Of a stretch of 64,000 nt of DNA, positions 42,939-53,800 are shown piece by piece. The stretch comes from Nakamurella silvestris. Lineage in GTDB: Bacteria; Actinomycetota; Actinomycetes; Mycobacteriales; Nakamurellaceae. The position numbers and the translations under genes are program-made. The notes beneath the pieces are model-generated. The model was not told where the DNA came from and did no database searches. It saw only the letters and a program-made list of their open reading frames with translations. The stretch covers positions 262,172-326,171 of the forward strand of contig QXCQ01000091.1 of assembly GCA_003576535.1 (NCBI GenBank). The letters are read 5' to 3'. Each line of letters begins with the position of its first letter. The stretch's first letter is position 1.

Positions 42939-44648
42939 CTACTTTCGACCCTCGCCACCCAGCAGTGCCTGCTTGAGCACGTCCAGTCCCACACTTCCCA
43001 CGTCCAAGGCCTGACGGTGGAAGGCCTTGAGGTCGAAGGAGGCCCCGGCCCGGATCGCGCTCTCGTCCCGGATCTGCTCCCAGAGCCGCTGCCCGACCTT
43101 GTACGACGGTGCCTGCCCGGGCCAGCCGAGGTACCGGTTGAACTCGAACCGGCGCACCTTCTCCTCGCCGCCCCAGTGGATGCCCATGAACTCCCAGGCC
43201 TTGTCCGCGTCCCAGGTGCCGCCGCCGATCTCCTCCGGCGCGGACAGGCCCAGGTGCACACCGATGTCCAGCACGACGCGGCCGGCCCGCAACCGCTGAC
43301 CGTCGAGCATGCCCATCCGGTCGCCCAGGTCGTCCAGATAGCCCAGGTCCTGCATCAAACGCTCGGCGTACAGGGCCCAGCCCTCGCCGTGCCCGGAGAC
43401 CCAGGCGGCCAACCGTCGCCAGCGGTTCAACTCCTGCGCCCGGAACACCGTCTGCGCGATCTGAAGATGATGTCCGGGAACACCCTCGTGATAGACCGTC
43501 GTCGTCTCCTCCCAGGTGTAGAAGTCCTCCACACCGTGGGGCACGTCCCACCACATCCGCCCGGGACGGGAGAAGTCCTCACTCGGACCGGAATAGTAGA
43601 TGCCGCCGTTCCCGGTCGGCGCGATCCGACATTCCAGTCGGCGTACCGGTTCCGGGATGTCGAAGTGGGTGTCGGCGAGTTCGGCCACGGCCCGGTCGGA
43701 GAGCTGCTGCATCCAGTCCCGCAGGGCAGCGGTTCCGTGGATCTTCCGGGCCGGGTCGCTGTTCAGCACCGCCTTGGCCCCTTCGATCCCCGCACCGGGG
43801 GCGATCTGCTCGGCCAGGGCCGTCTGCTCGGCCACCACCCGGGCGAGTTCCTCCAGCCCCCAGGCGTACGTCTCCTCCTGGTCGACGACCGCACCGAGGA
43901 AATTGCGGGATCCGAGTTCGTACAGGTCACGGCCCACCGCGTCAGCGGCCGGGGCCTTCGGCAGGATCCGGCTGCGCAGGTGCTCGGCGGCCTGGGCGTA
44001 AGCACTTCGTGCCAGCTCCGCGCCGAGTTCCAGTTCGGCCCGCAGAGCGCCGCCGACGTGCAGGCCGCCCGGTTTCGCACCCGCCACGAGGGTGCTGAAG
44101 AAGCTGGACGCAGGGTCGGCATTCCGGTCGGCCTCGTCGGCCACCAGGTTCACCTGTCGCGCGGCGGGCACCACGGCGGAGGCGGCGCTCTCGTCCACCG
44201 ACTCCAGATATCCCTTCAGGGCCTCGGGAATCGCCGCCAGCCGGGCCGCGATCACCTCCCAGTCGGCGACGGTGTCGACCGGCATCAGGTCGAAGGAGCT
44301 GCGGATGCTCTGCACCGGCGAGGCCAGGTTGTTCATCTGCGACTGGGTCTGACGAGCAGCCAGCAGGTCCAGTTCCACCCCGAGCCGCTCGTTCATCGCG
44401 GCGACGGTGATCCGGTCGGTCTCGTCGGCGACCGGCAGAGCCGCGATGTCGCGCAGCACCTCGCGCGCGGCCTCGGCCCGCCTCTCGTGTCCGGCGGGTG
44501 AGAAGTCCGTCAGCTCGTGGTCGTGCCCGGCGACACCGATCTCGGTCGCCAGGATCGGGTCGAGGGCGGCAACGGTGTCCACGTACAGATTCGCGCGCAC
44601 ATCGACGGCGGAAACGGGGCGGGCCTGGGAGGCATTCGTATCGGTCAC
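42939..44648 (-). CDS. DUF885 family protein, peptidase-like
   Basis: 569 residues. The metal-binding-looking motif TTVYHEGVPGHHLQIAQ is near residues 380-400, with a second conserved block WVSGHGEGWALYAERLMQDLGYLDD and GQRLWEQIRDESAIRAG at the end. The family (PF05960) is related to M32-like carboxypeptidases, but its substrate is not known. GTG 44646-44648 lies 6 nt after TAGGCT (44655-44660), consistent with leaderless expression. No signal peptide, so cytoplasmic. It is 45 bp upstream of marR and may read through. Confidence 0.88.
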   Translation of the reverse strand: MTDTNASQARPVSAVDVRANLYVDTVAALDPILATEIGVAGHDHELTDFSPAGHERRAEAAREVLRDIAALPVADETDRITVAAMNERLGVELDLLAARQTQSQMNNLASPVQSIRSSFDLMPVDTVADWEVIAARLAAIPEALKGYLESVDESAASAVVPAARQVNLVADEADRNADPASSFFSTLVAGAKPGGLHVGGALRAELELGAELARSAYAQAAEHLRSRILPKAPAADAVGRDLYELGSRNFLGAVVDQEETYAWGLEELARVVAEQTALAEQIAPGAGIEGAKAVLNSDPARKIHGTAALRDWMQQLSDRAVAELADTHFDIPEPVRRLECRIAPTGNGGIYYSGPSEDFSRPGRMWWDVPHGVEDFYTWEETTTVYHEGVPGHHLQIAQTVFRAQELNRWRRLAAWVSGHGEGWALYAERLMQDLGYLDDLGDRMGMLDGQRLRAGRVVLDIGVHLGLSAPEEIGGGTWDADKAWEFMGIHWGGEEKVRRFEFNRYLGWPGQAPSYKVGQRLWEQIRDESAIRAGASFDLKAFHRQALDVGSVGLDVLKQALLGGEGRK

Positions 44649-44660
44649 CTCCTGAGCCTA

Positions 44661-45438
44661 CGAGCGGACCCGGACAGCGGCGAGCCGGCGGGTTCCGTCC
44701 TCGGCCGCGACCGGCGACGAACTCGTCGCTCCGACGGAGCTTCGGTTGTCCGACGTCGAGCAGTTCCCGGAAGGTCGACAACGGCAATCGGCCACCCGTC
44801 GGCTGTCGACCGAAGCCCCGACCCTCCGCGCCCGTGTCCTGGACACGAAGACCTCTTGAACAGATCGGGCCGCTCTTCCGCCGATCCGATGTATTTCTGA
44901 TTCTGTTTCGGCATATTCCTCGTTCCGAACCGGTGTATTCCACGTTCCGATCGGCCATGCAGGCTCCGCCGACACACGCGGCGGACCTCGGCTCGCCCGA
45001 ACCTCGGACGGGTTCGATCGGGACAGAACGAGCCCGCCCCGCGCGCCCCGCCGTCAGGACACCGCACCCGACAGGCCCCCGACCGCTCGGTGAACGTTCA
45101 CATGACCCGGGCATCGCCTTTCGGTGCTCGCGCCCGCATACCGGCACACACCGGTCCACCGATACCCGATGGGAGGCAACATCTCTGTCCCTGCGCTCGC
45201 GCAGCGCCCCAGCCCTTCACAGCCCGCCGCGGACACCGACGCCGCACACCTGGCCAGGATTGTCCGAACCCCTCGTCCGCGGGATCCGGCGCTCGACACA
45301 CACCCGGAGACAGCGGAGCGCGCCGGCGCAAGCGGTGACAGGAAACTGAACTCCGGGTGAACGGCACATGGCCGCGTGCCCCACTGACGGGTGGCGTTTC
45401 AGCCATCTTCGCACCCCCAATTGCGCCGGTCGGGTGTA
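44661..45438. other. Long divergent non-coding region
   Basis: Nearly 800 bp between the DUF885 gene (minus) and the GH92 gene (plus). Short open frames exist on both strands, but their composition is that of chance frames in GC-rich DNA. Around 44880-44970 the sequence is locally AT-richer and contains a near-direct repeat of TTCCNCGTTCCGA. I see no RNA gene. Confidence 0.5.
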
Positions 45439-45468
45439 TTGACGCGTCTTGGCGACTCTGCGTAGCCT
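45439..45468 (+). promoter_or_regulatory. Leaderless promoter of the GH92 gene
   Basis: TTGACG (45439-45444), 18-nt spacer, TAGCCT (45463-45468), then 6 nt to the ATG at 45475, leaving no space for a ribosome binding site. Confidence 0.75.
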
Positions 45469-45474
45469 GCACGC

Positions 45475-48400
45475 ATGACAACGTTGTCCGGCAACAGGCC
45501 GGCCCCGAAGCCTCCCCGTTCGATACGCGCTCCACGCTCCCGCCGTACGGCTCTGCCAGCCGTCGTCGCGTTGGTGGCGTCGGCCTTCCTGGTGCCGCTG
45601 GCCGGTACCGCGCAGGCCGTCGCCGCACCAGCCGGTGCGGCCCCGGCCGTCGCCACCCAGGCCGCTCCCGTGAACTACTCGCAGTTCGTGAACCCGTTCA
45701 TCGGAACGGCCGGTGATCACGGCCAGGACGGACCGGGAGCCTTCGCGCCGTACGGCCTGGCCACCGTCACCCCGAAGACGACCTCCGGGAACCACGTCGG
45801 CTACGAGTACACGTCGAACACCCTCCTGGGCTTCACCAACGTCGCCCTCGACGGTGTCGGCGGCGGCGGAGGCGCCGGCGACGTGCTGGTCGTTCCGACC
45901 TATCAGACCTACACCGCCCGCCCGTCGACGAGCACCTACAACAAGGCGATCCGCTCCACCGGCGGGACCAAGAACGAGTCGGCAACGGCCGGCTACTACC
46001 AGGTCGGTCTGAGCGAGTCCGGCAAGGACATCGACGCCCAGGTGACCGCAGCGGTCCGGACCGGTGTCCACGACTACACCTTCGGATCCGCCGGGAACGC
46101 CTCCCTCGTGGTGGACCTGCAGAACACCGGGAACGGCCGTAAGGCAACAGATCTGAAGATCGGGCGGTCCGCCGACGGCAACACCACGATCTCCGGCTCG
46201 TTCACCGGCTTCTTCTACAACTCCTCGTACAAACTCTTCTACTACATCCAGACGACGGCCCCGACCTCGTCGGTCCAGACCTGGGGCGCCGGTGGACTCA
46301 GCTCCACCGCGACCACCCAGGACGGCACCGACATCGGTGCCATCCTCAACTTCGCCGCCACGGCCGGCCAGCACGTCGGCCTGCGGGTCACCCTCTCCCC
46401 GGTGAGCGCCGAGCAGGCCCGGCGCGACGCCGCCGTCGAGGTCGACGGAAAGACCTTCGACCAGGTGCGCACCGCGACGACCACCGACTGGAACGACCGG
46501 CTCGGCAAGGTCGACGTCGACGCGACCACCGCGAACGACCCCACAGGTGATCTGAAGACGCAGTTCTACACCCACCTCTACCGGCTCGCCGACACCCCGA
46601 TGAACGCCACCTCCACCGACGGGACCTACCGCGGCGCGGACGGCGTCATCTACCGCGCCTCCGGCTACACGCACTTCGACTCGTGGTCCCTGTGGGACGA
46701 CTTCCACAAGTACGCGGCTGTGGCCTCGGTCTACCCCGATGTCTACCGTGACGTGGTCCAGTCCCTCGTCGACCTCTACGCCCAGACCGCCGCCAGCGGC
46801 AAGGGTTCCGTCGGCGGTTTGCTGCAGTCGGTCCCGACGGTGCGCTGGGAACGCGCCCCCGTCGTCGTCGCGGACGCGATCTCCAAGGGTGTCAAGCTCC
46901 AGGGCCTCGAGCAGGCCTACCCGGCCCTCGTCGCGCAGACGGGCAGCCCGGCCAGCCTGACGAACCTCGACTCCGTCGGCGGCGGCCTCCTCGGCTACTC
47001 CTACGACTCCTACGGCCTGTCGGTCATCGCCAAGGCCATCGGCAAGACCGCCGACGCCGACCGGTACCGCGCCGAGGGAGCACGCTGGGCCAAGGCCTTC
47101 AACAAGGACGCGCTGAAGAACAACGCCAACGCCAAAGCCGCGACCGGTGTGGCCGCGGGTGTCGACCAGGTCGGCCTCCTCATGCCGCGGTCCAGCAACA
47201 GCGACACCGCCCCCTTCACCGTCAAGGACCCCGAGAGCTACTCCGGCAGTGGGCTCTACCAGGGCACCCTCTGGCAGTACAACTGGTACGACGCACAGGA
47301 TCTCGGCGGAATGGTCGACCTGATGGGCGGCAAGCCGGAGGCGGCCAAGGCGGTCAACTTCTTCTTCGGCAACCAGGCCCCGGACGACTGCTCCCGCAAC
47401 CTGCACCTGTACGCGAACGAGATCTCCGTCCACGCCCCGTTCCTCTTCAACTACGTCGGACAGCCCTCGCAGACGCAGGACTGGACCTACCGCACGGTCA
47501 CCGAGCCGGTGTGTGTGCGCTACAAGGCCGACGGCAACGGTGAGACGACCCCGGGCAAGCGAATGGTCTTCAAGAACGCACCCGACGGCCTGCTCGAGAC
47601 GATGGACAACGACGCCGGGACCATGTCCGGCTACTTCGTGTCCAGCGCGCTCGGCCTGTACCCGGTGATGGCCGGCGGCGATTCCTTCCAGATCACCACA
47701 CCGATCTTCGACCGGACGACCATCCACTACCCCGGTGGCAAGGACCTCGCCATCGAGGCGCCCGGCGTCAGCACCGCGAACCACTACATCCAGAGCGCGA
47801 CCCTGAACGGCCGTGCGCTGAACCGGACCTGGCTCACCGCCGCCGAGATGAACGCCGGGGGCCTCCTGCACTTCACGATGGGCGCGGCCCCCTCCTCCTG
47901 GGGTGCCGACGGCATCACCTCCGACTCGCTGAACGATCACGTCAGCAGCTCCCTCTACCACCCGGCCAACACCGTTTCCACGGCCACGCAGGTGTTCGAG
48001 GAGGCCGCCGCCAACGACGGCTCGATCGGTGCGCCGGTCACCGTCTCCGTCACCGGCGCGACCTTCGCCGGTGCGGTCGGCTCCGACCTGACCTCGAAGA
48101 TCTCGGCCACCGGCGTCCCGGCCGGGCTGGGGATCACGGCGACGAAGACCGGGGAGAACACCCTGGACCTGACGCTGACCGGCAAGGCCGCCCAGCACCA
48201 GGTGGACGACTCGACCGACAAGGTCGCCGTCACCCTCGCCGCCGAGGCCTTCGCCGGCACCGCCCCGGGCGCCGCCGACCGCGCACTCGCGCTCAAGGTC
48301 CGCTTCGCCGGATACCGCCTCACCCCGAGCACCACCACCGTCACCGCGGGGGCCGACCGGGTGGTCAACGCCACCGTCGACCTCACGCTCAGCGGCGGCG

Positions 48401-50709
48401 CGACCTTCGCCGGTGCACTCGCCTCGGACGCGATCACCTTCCCCGGGCTCGACAACGGCGCGAAGGCCACCGTCACCAGGACGGGCGCGACCACCGCCAA
48501 GGTCACCTTCAGCGGCACGCTGACCGGCTCGGCCGGAACGCAGTTCACCATCCGGCTCGCCGACTCCGCACTGTCGGGTGCCGCGGCCTCCCAGGTGACG
48601 GGCACCGGCACGACGGCCCTCAACCCGTTGACGATCTCGGCACCGACCACCACCCGCGCCGACCTGCAGTCCCTTTACGACGACGCACGTCTGGTGACGG
48701 TGGACCGCTACTCGGCGGCCTCCTTCGCAACCCTGGGCTCCGCGGTGGCGGCCGCCAAGGCCGCCCTGGCGAACAAGAACTCCTCGGAGTACGAGCTCTC
48801 CACGGCCCTGGCGATCCTGCAGGCCGCCGCGAAGGGTCTGTCCGTCGCCGGTGACAGCTACCGACTGCTGCAGGCCGAGGCCTACGACAAGTGGTCCGGT
48901 GGAACGCTGAAGACCGAAAGCGGCGGCAGCGGGACGAATGTCGGCGGTGTCGCACCCGGATCCTGGCTCGCCTTCCGCGGGCTCGACTTCTCCGACGCCA
49001 AGCTCCAGTCGATCGTTGTGAACTACGCGCACAACCCCGGCACCGCGTCGGCGAACTCGGCGGTCGAGATCCGTACCGGCTCGGCCACCGGCCCGGTCGT
49101 GACGACGATCAAGCTGCCCACCACCAACGGCTGGGCCAACTACAGCGCCCTCGCCTACACGTTCACCGCGGACGAGGTCGCCAAGCTGGCCGGCGTCAAC
49201 GACGTGTACTTCGTGTTCACCGGAACCCTGGCCGCCGGCCAGAGCTGGATCGCGAACGTGGACTGGTTCCAGTTCCAGGCCGCGGCTGCCCCGGCCGACA
49301 CCTCGAAGACCGTGCAGTTCGAGTCGATCCGCACCGGCTACGGCATGCTGAACGCCGCCGGCACCGGGCTCGTCTCCGGTGTCGACTACTCCGGCCCCGA
49401 CCTCAAGACCGAGGCCGGATCCGTCGGCGGCCAGCTCGCCGGCACGATCAACGGCGCCTGGGTCCGGTACCCGAACGTGGACCTGGGCTCGCGCAGCGCG
49501 ACCACCCTCAGCGTGCGCTACGACGCCCCGACCACCAAGGTCGTCGACGGCACCCTCGTCGTCTACCTCGACTCGATGTCGGGTTCCCCGTTGGTCACCG
49601 TCGCCCTCTCGCCCACCGGCTCGGGATGGGGCACCTACGGCACCGTGACCGTGCCGCTCCCGTCGGAGCTCACCGGCAGCCACGCGATCTACTTCGTGCT
49701 GCAGAGCAAGCCGACGGCCTCCCAGCCGTACGTCGGCAACCTCGACTGGTTCGCCCTGGGCTACGGGGTCGACAAGTCGGCCCTGCGCACGGCGATCACC
49801 AAGTACACCGCCCTCACCTCGAAGGGCGAGCTGTACCTGGCGACCGACTTCGGGGTCTTCACCCGTGCCTTCGCCGCGGCCCAGGCGGTGGACACCAACC
49901 CGGCCGCCACCGCGGACCAGGTCCGGACCGCACTGCGCGAGCTGAGCGCCTCCGGCGACCAGCTGCAGTGGAAGGTGATCAAGCAGGTCGCCGACTGGGT
50001 CACGAAGGCGGCCGACGTCAAGCCCGATGGCTTCACACCGAAGTCCTACGCCGCGCTCCAGGCAGCGGTCTCCGCCGCCGCGGCCCTCACACCGGCGAGC
50101 AGCCAGGCCGACTACGCCACGGCGTTGTCGAACCTGATCTCGGCCTACGGGAAACTGGCCGACCGGATCGTCTTCACCGATGTGCCGGCGGACTCCCAGT
50201 TCGCCGCCGACATCGCCTGGCTGACCGGGACCGAGATCACCACCGGCTACACGGACGGCACCTTCCGTCCGAGTGCATCGGTGGACCGGCAGTCGATGGC
50301 GGCGTTCCTCTACCGCCTGACCCACGACGGTGCCAAGGCTCCGGCGTGCACGGTCAAGCCGTTCACCGACGTCACCACCGACTCGGCCTTCTGCGGTGAG
50401 ATCGCGTGGCTGAAGTCCTCGGGTGTCTCGGCAGGCAACGCCGACGGCACGTTCAAGCCGGCGTCCACGGTGGACCGGCAGTCGATGGCGGCCTTCCTGT
50501 ACCGCCTGTCGACGGGCAGCTCCACGCTCCCGTCCTGCACCACCAAGCCGTACCCGGACGTCCAGGTGTCCAACCAGTTCTGCGGTGCGATCTCCTGGCT
50601 CAAGACCGCGAAGATCACCACCGGCTTCGCCGACGGCGGGTTCCACCCGGCCGGCCTCGTCGCGCGTGATGCGATGGCGGCGTTCCTGCACCGCTTCAGC
50701 GAGCTGTAG
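45475..50709 (+). CDS. Secreted GH92 alpha-mannosidase with CBM6-like, FIVAR-like and SLH-like modules
   Basis: 1744 residues. A long Arg-rich n-region, hydrophobic core (PAVVALVASAFLVPLAGTAQA) and Ala-x-Ala site give a signal peptide of about 50 residues. Residues about 70-835 are GH92 (VNPFIGTAGDHGQDGPGAFAPYGLATVTP; LLETMDNDAGTMSGYFVSSALGLYP near 705-730), a calcium-dependent exo-alpha-mannosidase family. Two Ig-like modules follow (about 840-1060), then a FIVAR-like helix bundle (1062-1122), two CBM6-like lectin domains (about 1129-1269 and 1279-1432), two more FIVAR-like units, and three SLH-like repeats (1566-1744) with (F/Y)xDV...IxWL...GxxDGxFxP. It probably trims mannans or glycoproteins while held at the cell surface. 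Confidence 0.92.
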   Translation: MTTLSGNRPAPKPPRSIRAPRSRRTALPAVVALVASAFLVPLAGTAQAVAAPAGAAPAVATQAAPVNYSQFVNPFIGTAGDHGQDGPGAFAPYGLATVTPKTTSGNHVGYEYTSNTLLGFTNVALDGVGGGGGAGDVLVVPTYQTYTARPSTSTYNKAIRSTGGTKNESATAGYYQVGLSESGKDIDAQVTAAVRTGVHDYTFGSAGNASLVVDLQNTGNGRKATDLKIGRSADGNTTISGSFTGFFYNSSYKLFYYIQTTAPTSSVQTWGAGGLSSTATTQDGTDIGAILNFAATAGQHVGLRVTLSPVSAEQARRDAAVEVDGKTFDQVRTATTTDWNDRLGKVDVDATTANDPTGDLKTQFYTHLYRLADTPMNATSTDGTYRGADGVIYRASGYTHFDSWSLWDDFHKYAAVASVYPDVYRDVVQSLVDLYAQTAASGKGSVGGLLQSVPTVRWERAPVVVADAISKGVKLQGLEQAYPALVAQTGSPASLTNLDSVGGGLLGYSYDSYGLSVIAKAIGKTADADRYRAEGARWAKAFNKDALKNNANAKAATGVAAGVDQVGLLMPRSSNSDTAPFTVKDPESYSGSGLYQGTLWQYNWYDAQDLGGMVDLMGGKPEAAKAVNFFFGNQAPDDCSRNLHLYANEISVHAPFLFNYVGQPSQTQDWTYRTVTEPVCVRYKADGNGETTPGKRMVFKNAPDGLLETMDNDAGTMSGYFVSSALGLYPVMAGGDSFQITTPIFDRTTIHYPGGKDLAIEAPGVSTANHYIQSATLNGRALNRTWLTAAEMNAGGLLHFTMGAAPSSWGADGITSDSLNDHVSSSLYHPANTVSTATQVFEEAAANDGSIGAPVTVSVTGATFAGAVGSDLTSKISATGVPAGLGITATKTGENTLDLTLTGKAAQHQVDDSTDKVAVTLAAEAFAGTAPGAADRALALKVRFAGYRLTPSTTTVTAGADRVVNATVDLTLSGGATFAGALASDAITFPGLDNGAKATVTRTGATTAKVTFSGTLTGSAGTQFTIRLADSALSGAAASQVTGTGTTALNPLTISAPTTTRADLQSLYDDARLVTVDRYSAASFATLGSAVAAAKAALANKNSSEYELSTALAILQAAAKGLSVAGDSYRLLQAEAYDKWSGGTLKTESGGSGTNVGGVAPGSWLAFRGLDFSDAKLQSIVVNYAHNPGTASANSAVEIRTGSATGPVVTTIKLPTTNGWANYSALAYTFTADEVAKLAGVNDVYFVFTGTLAAGQSWIANVDWFQFQAAAAPADTSKTVQFESIRTGYGMLNAAGTGLVSGVDYSGPDLKTEAGSVGGQLAGTINGAWVRYPNVDLGSRSATTLSVRYDAPTTKVVDGTLVVYLDSMSGSPLVTVALSPTGSGWGTYGTVTVPLPSELTGSHAIYFVLQSKPTASQPYVGNLDWFALGYGVDKSALRTAITKYTALTSKGELYLATDFGVFTRAFAAAQAVDTNPAATADQVRTALRELSASGDQLQWKVIKQVADWVTKAADVKPDGFTPKSYAALQAAVSAAAALTPASSQADYATALSNLISAYGKLADRIVFTDVPADSQFAADIAWLTGTEITTGYTDGTFRPSASVDRQSMAAFLYRLTHDGAKAPACTVKPFTDVTTDSAFCGEIAWLKSSGVSAGNADGTFKPASTVDRQSMAAFLYRLSTGSSTLPSCTTKPYPDVQVSNQFCGAISWLKTAKITTGFADGGFHPAGLVARDAMAAFLHRFSEL

Positions 50710-50727
50710 GTCCTTCGCCACGCACGG

Positions 50728-50772
50728 AGCACCGCCACCCCCTGGATTCGAAGGGGGTGGCGGTGCTTTTTT
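50728..50772 (+). terminator. Rho-independent terminator of the GH92 gene
   Basis: A 14-bp stem GCACCGCCACCCCC with its complement, 10-nt loop, then six T residues. The only textbook gene-end terminator seen on the plus strand. Confidence 0.95.
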
Positions 50773-50880
50773 GTCGGGCGAGGACGTGGTGGGACCCGGT
50801 TGTCGGTGCTCCTTGCTAGGTTCACGGAAAAGCAATGCCCGGCACTGCCTGCCGGCACCACGATCCAGGGGGAATCCGAG

Positions 50881-53800
50881 TTGTTCCTGCTCGACGACCA
50901 CGTCATCTACGGTGCCAGCGATCTGGCGAACGCCGCCCAGTGCGAGTTCGCGCTGCTGCGCGAGTTCGACGTCGAACTCGGCCGGCTGCCCCGCGGCACC
51001 GCCGAGGTCGACCCGATGCTCGTCCGCACCAGCGCCCTCGGCGATGCCCACGAGCAGGCGTATCTCACCGAGCTGACGGCCACCTTCGGCGACTACGACC
51101 CGGCCGCCGGGAGCGGTGTGCTGACCGACCTCGCCGCCCCCCGGTACGACCGTGACTCCTTGGAGGCCCGGCACCGGGCCACCATCGATGCCCTCCGCGC
51201 CGGGGCCGACGTCATCTACCAGGGCTCCTTCTTCGACGGCCGGTTCAACGGGCGGTCGGACTTCCTGGTCAAGGGTCCGGACGGTCGTTACACCGTCGTC
51301 GACACCAAACTCGCCCGGCAGGCGAAGGTGACGGCACTGCTCCAGATCGCCGGGTACGCCGAACAACTGGGCAACGCCGGGGTACCGACCGCCGACGTGG
51401 CCCAGCTCCTGCTGGGCAACGGGGAGATGACGACCTACCGGTTGGCGGACCTGCTGCCCGTGTACCGTGACCGGCGCGAACGGCTGCAGGCCGTCCTGGA
51501 CGAACACCACGCCGAGCTGACCGCCGCGCTCTGGGGGGACCCCCGGTACCTCGCCTGCGGTCGGTGCGACACCTGCAGCGCCGAGGTCGAGAGCCATCGT
51601 GACCTGCTGCTGGTCGCCGGGCTGCTCGGCACCCAACGGGCGGCCCTGCACAGCGTCGGCATCACCACCATCGACGAACTGGCCGCCGCCGACACCCGCC
51701 CCGAGGACATCCGGATGAGTGCGGGCACCTGGTCGACCCTGCAGCGCCAGGCAGCCCTCCAGGTGGAACAGCGTCCGCCGGGCGGACCGGTCGGCCCCGT
51801 CAGGGCCGTCGTCATCGACACCGAACCGCTGCGGGCGCTGCCGCCGCCCGATGCCGGGGACATCTTCTTCGACTTCGAAGGGGACCCGCTGTGGGCCGAA
51901 AGCGGTTCCCGCGACTGGGGTCTGGAATACCTGTTCGGTGTGGTCGAGGCCCCGGTCGTCGGGGTCGACGGCACGGAGGAGCCCACGGTATTCCGGCCGT
52001 TCTGGGCGCACTCGCGCCAGGAGGAGGCAGGCGCCCTCCGGGAGTTCCTCGGCTACCTGGCGCAGCGCCGCGCGCGCTACCCGAACATGCACGTCTACCA
52101 CTACGCGGCCTACGAGAAGAGTGCTCTGCTGCGCCTGGCGGTCCGGCACAACTTCGGCGAGGAACAGGTCGACAACCTTTTGCGTGAGGGTGTTCTCGTG
52201 GATCTGTACTCGACGGTGCGCGGGTCGATCATGATCTCCCAGCCCTCCTACTCGATCAAAAAACTCGAACCCCTCTACATGGACGACGACCGCGCCGGGG
52301 AGGTCACCACCGCCAGCGCCTCGATCGACGTCTACTACCGCTACACCCTCGAACGTCAGGCCGGCCACGACGTCGAGGCCGATGCCCTGCTGACCGAGAT
52401 CGCCGACTACAACGAGTACGACTGCGTGTCCACCCTTCGGCTGCGGGACTGGCTGCTGGAACGGGCCGCCGAGCAGGGTGTGGTGCCCCGCGGACCGGTT
52501 GACCCGGTGGACCCGACCCCACGGACGGACGCCGACGAGGCCGAGGCCGACACGGTCGTGAGGACCCTGCTCGCTGCTGTCCCGGACCGCAACCGCACCG
52601 AGGACGACCAGGCCGTCGCCTTCGTCGCCGCCGCGGTCGCCTTCCACTCCCGAGAAGGAAAACCCTTCTGGTGGAGCCACTTCGCCCGGCTGGTGGAACC
52701 GGTGGACGAGTGGCCCGACCGGCGGGACATCTTCCTCGCCTCCCGTGGGGTACGCGCCCTGACCGACTGGGGCAAAACCGCTCCGCGGCAGCGGAAGGCC
52801 CGCCGGAGTGTGGAGTTGTACGGGGATCTCGAGGAGGGCAGCACCCTCGCCCCCGGCAGCACCGTCTACACCGTCTACGAGCCCCCGCTCGCGGAAGGCC
52901 TCGAGACCTCCGGCACCGGTTTCCGCGCCACCAACAGTGGGGCGCAGGTGATCTCGGTGGAGGAGAACCCGACCGGCGGGGACCTGATCGTCATCGAGGA
53001 GATGACCCCGGGCAAGGCCGGTCCCTTCGACCAGCTCCCCATGGCCCTGGCCCCGGGGGCACCACCGATGACCACCTCGATCGAACGTGCCCTGCTGGGG
53101 CTGGCCGGCACGGTGGCCGCCGGCCTGCCGGCCCTGCCGCCGCACCCGGGGATCGACATCCTGCGTCTGGTCGACCCTCGCACGGTCGACGGTCGTGGGC
53201 TCGCCGTACCCGGCACGGACAACGACCGGTACATCGACGCGATCACCGACAGCGTCAGCCGGTTGGACCGGTCCTACCTGGCCGTCCAGGGCCCGCCCGG
53301 CACCGGCAAGACCCACGTCGGCGCGCGGGTGATCAAGCGCCTGGTCGAACAGGGCTGGCGGATCGGGGTGGTCGCCCAGTCCCACGCGGCCGTGGAGAAC
53401 ATGCTCGCCGGGGTGATCAAGGCGGGGGTTCCCGCGGCCCAGGTGGCCAAGGAGCACAAGACCTCGGTCCCGCTCAGCTGGACCTCGATGGAACCGAAGC
53501 AGTACGCCGCCTTCCTGGACGACCATGCCGACACCGGCGGGGTGGTCGGCGGCACCGCCTGGACCTTCACCAACCCGAACCAGATCCCGCCGGGATCCCT
53601 CGACCTGGTGGTGATCGACGAGGCCGGACAGTTCTCCTTGGCCAACACGCTCGCGGTCTCCACCGCCGCCCCGCGTCTGCTGCTGCTCGGGGACCCGCAG
53701 CAGCTCCCCCAGGTCAGCCAGGGCACCCACCCCGAACCGGTGGACGGCTCCGCCCTCGCCCACCTGGCCCACGGCCACGCCGCCCTGCCCGAGCGTCGCG

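Noticed and set aside
44645..45067. Short open frames upstream of the GH92 gene
   Set aside because: No ribosome site, Arg/Ser-rich chance composition, and they overlap on both strands.
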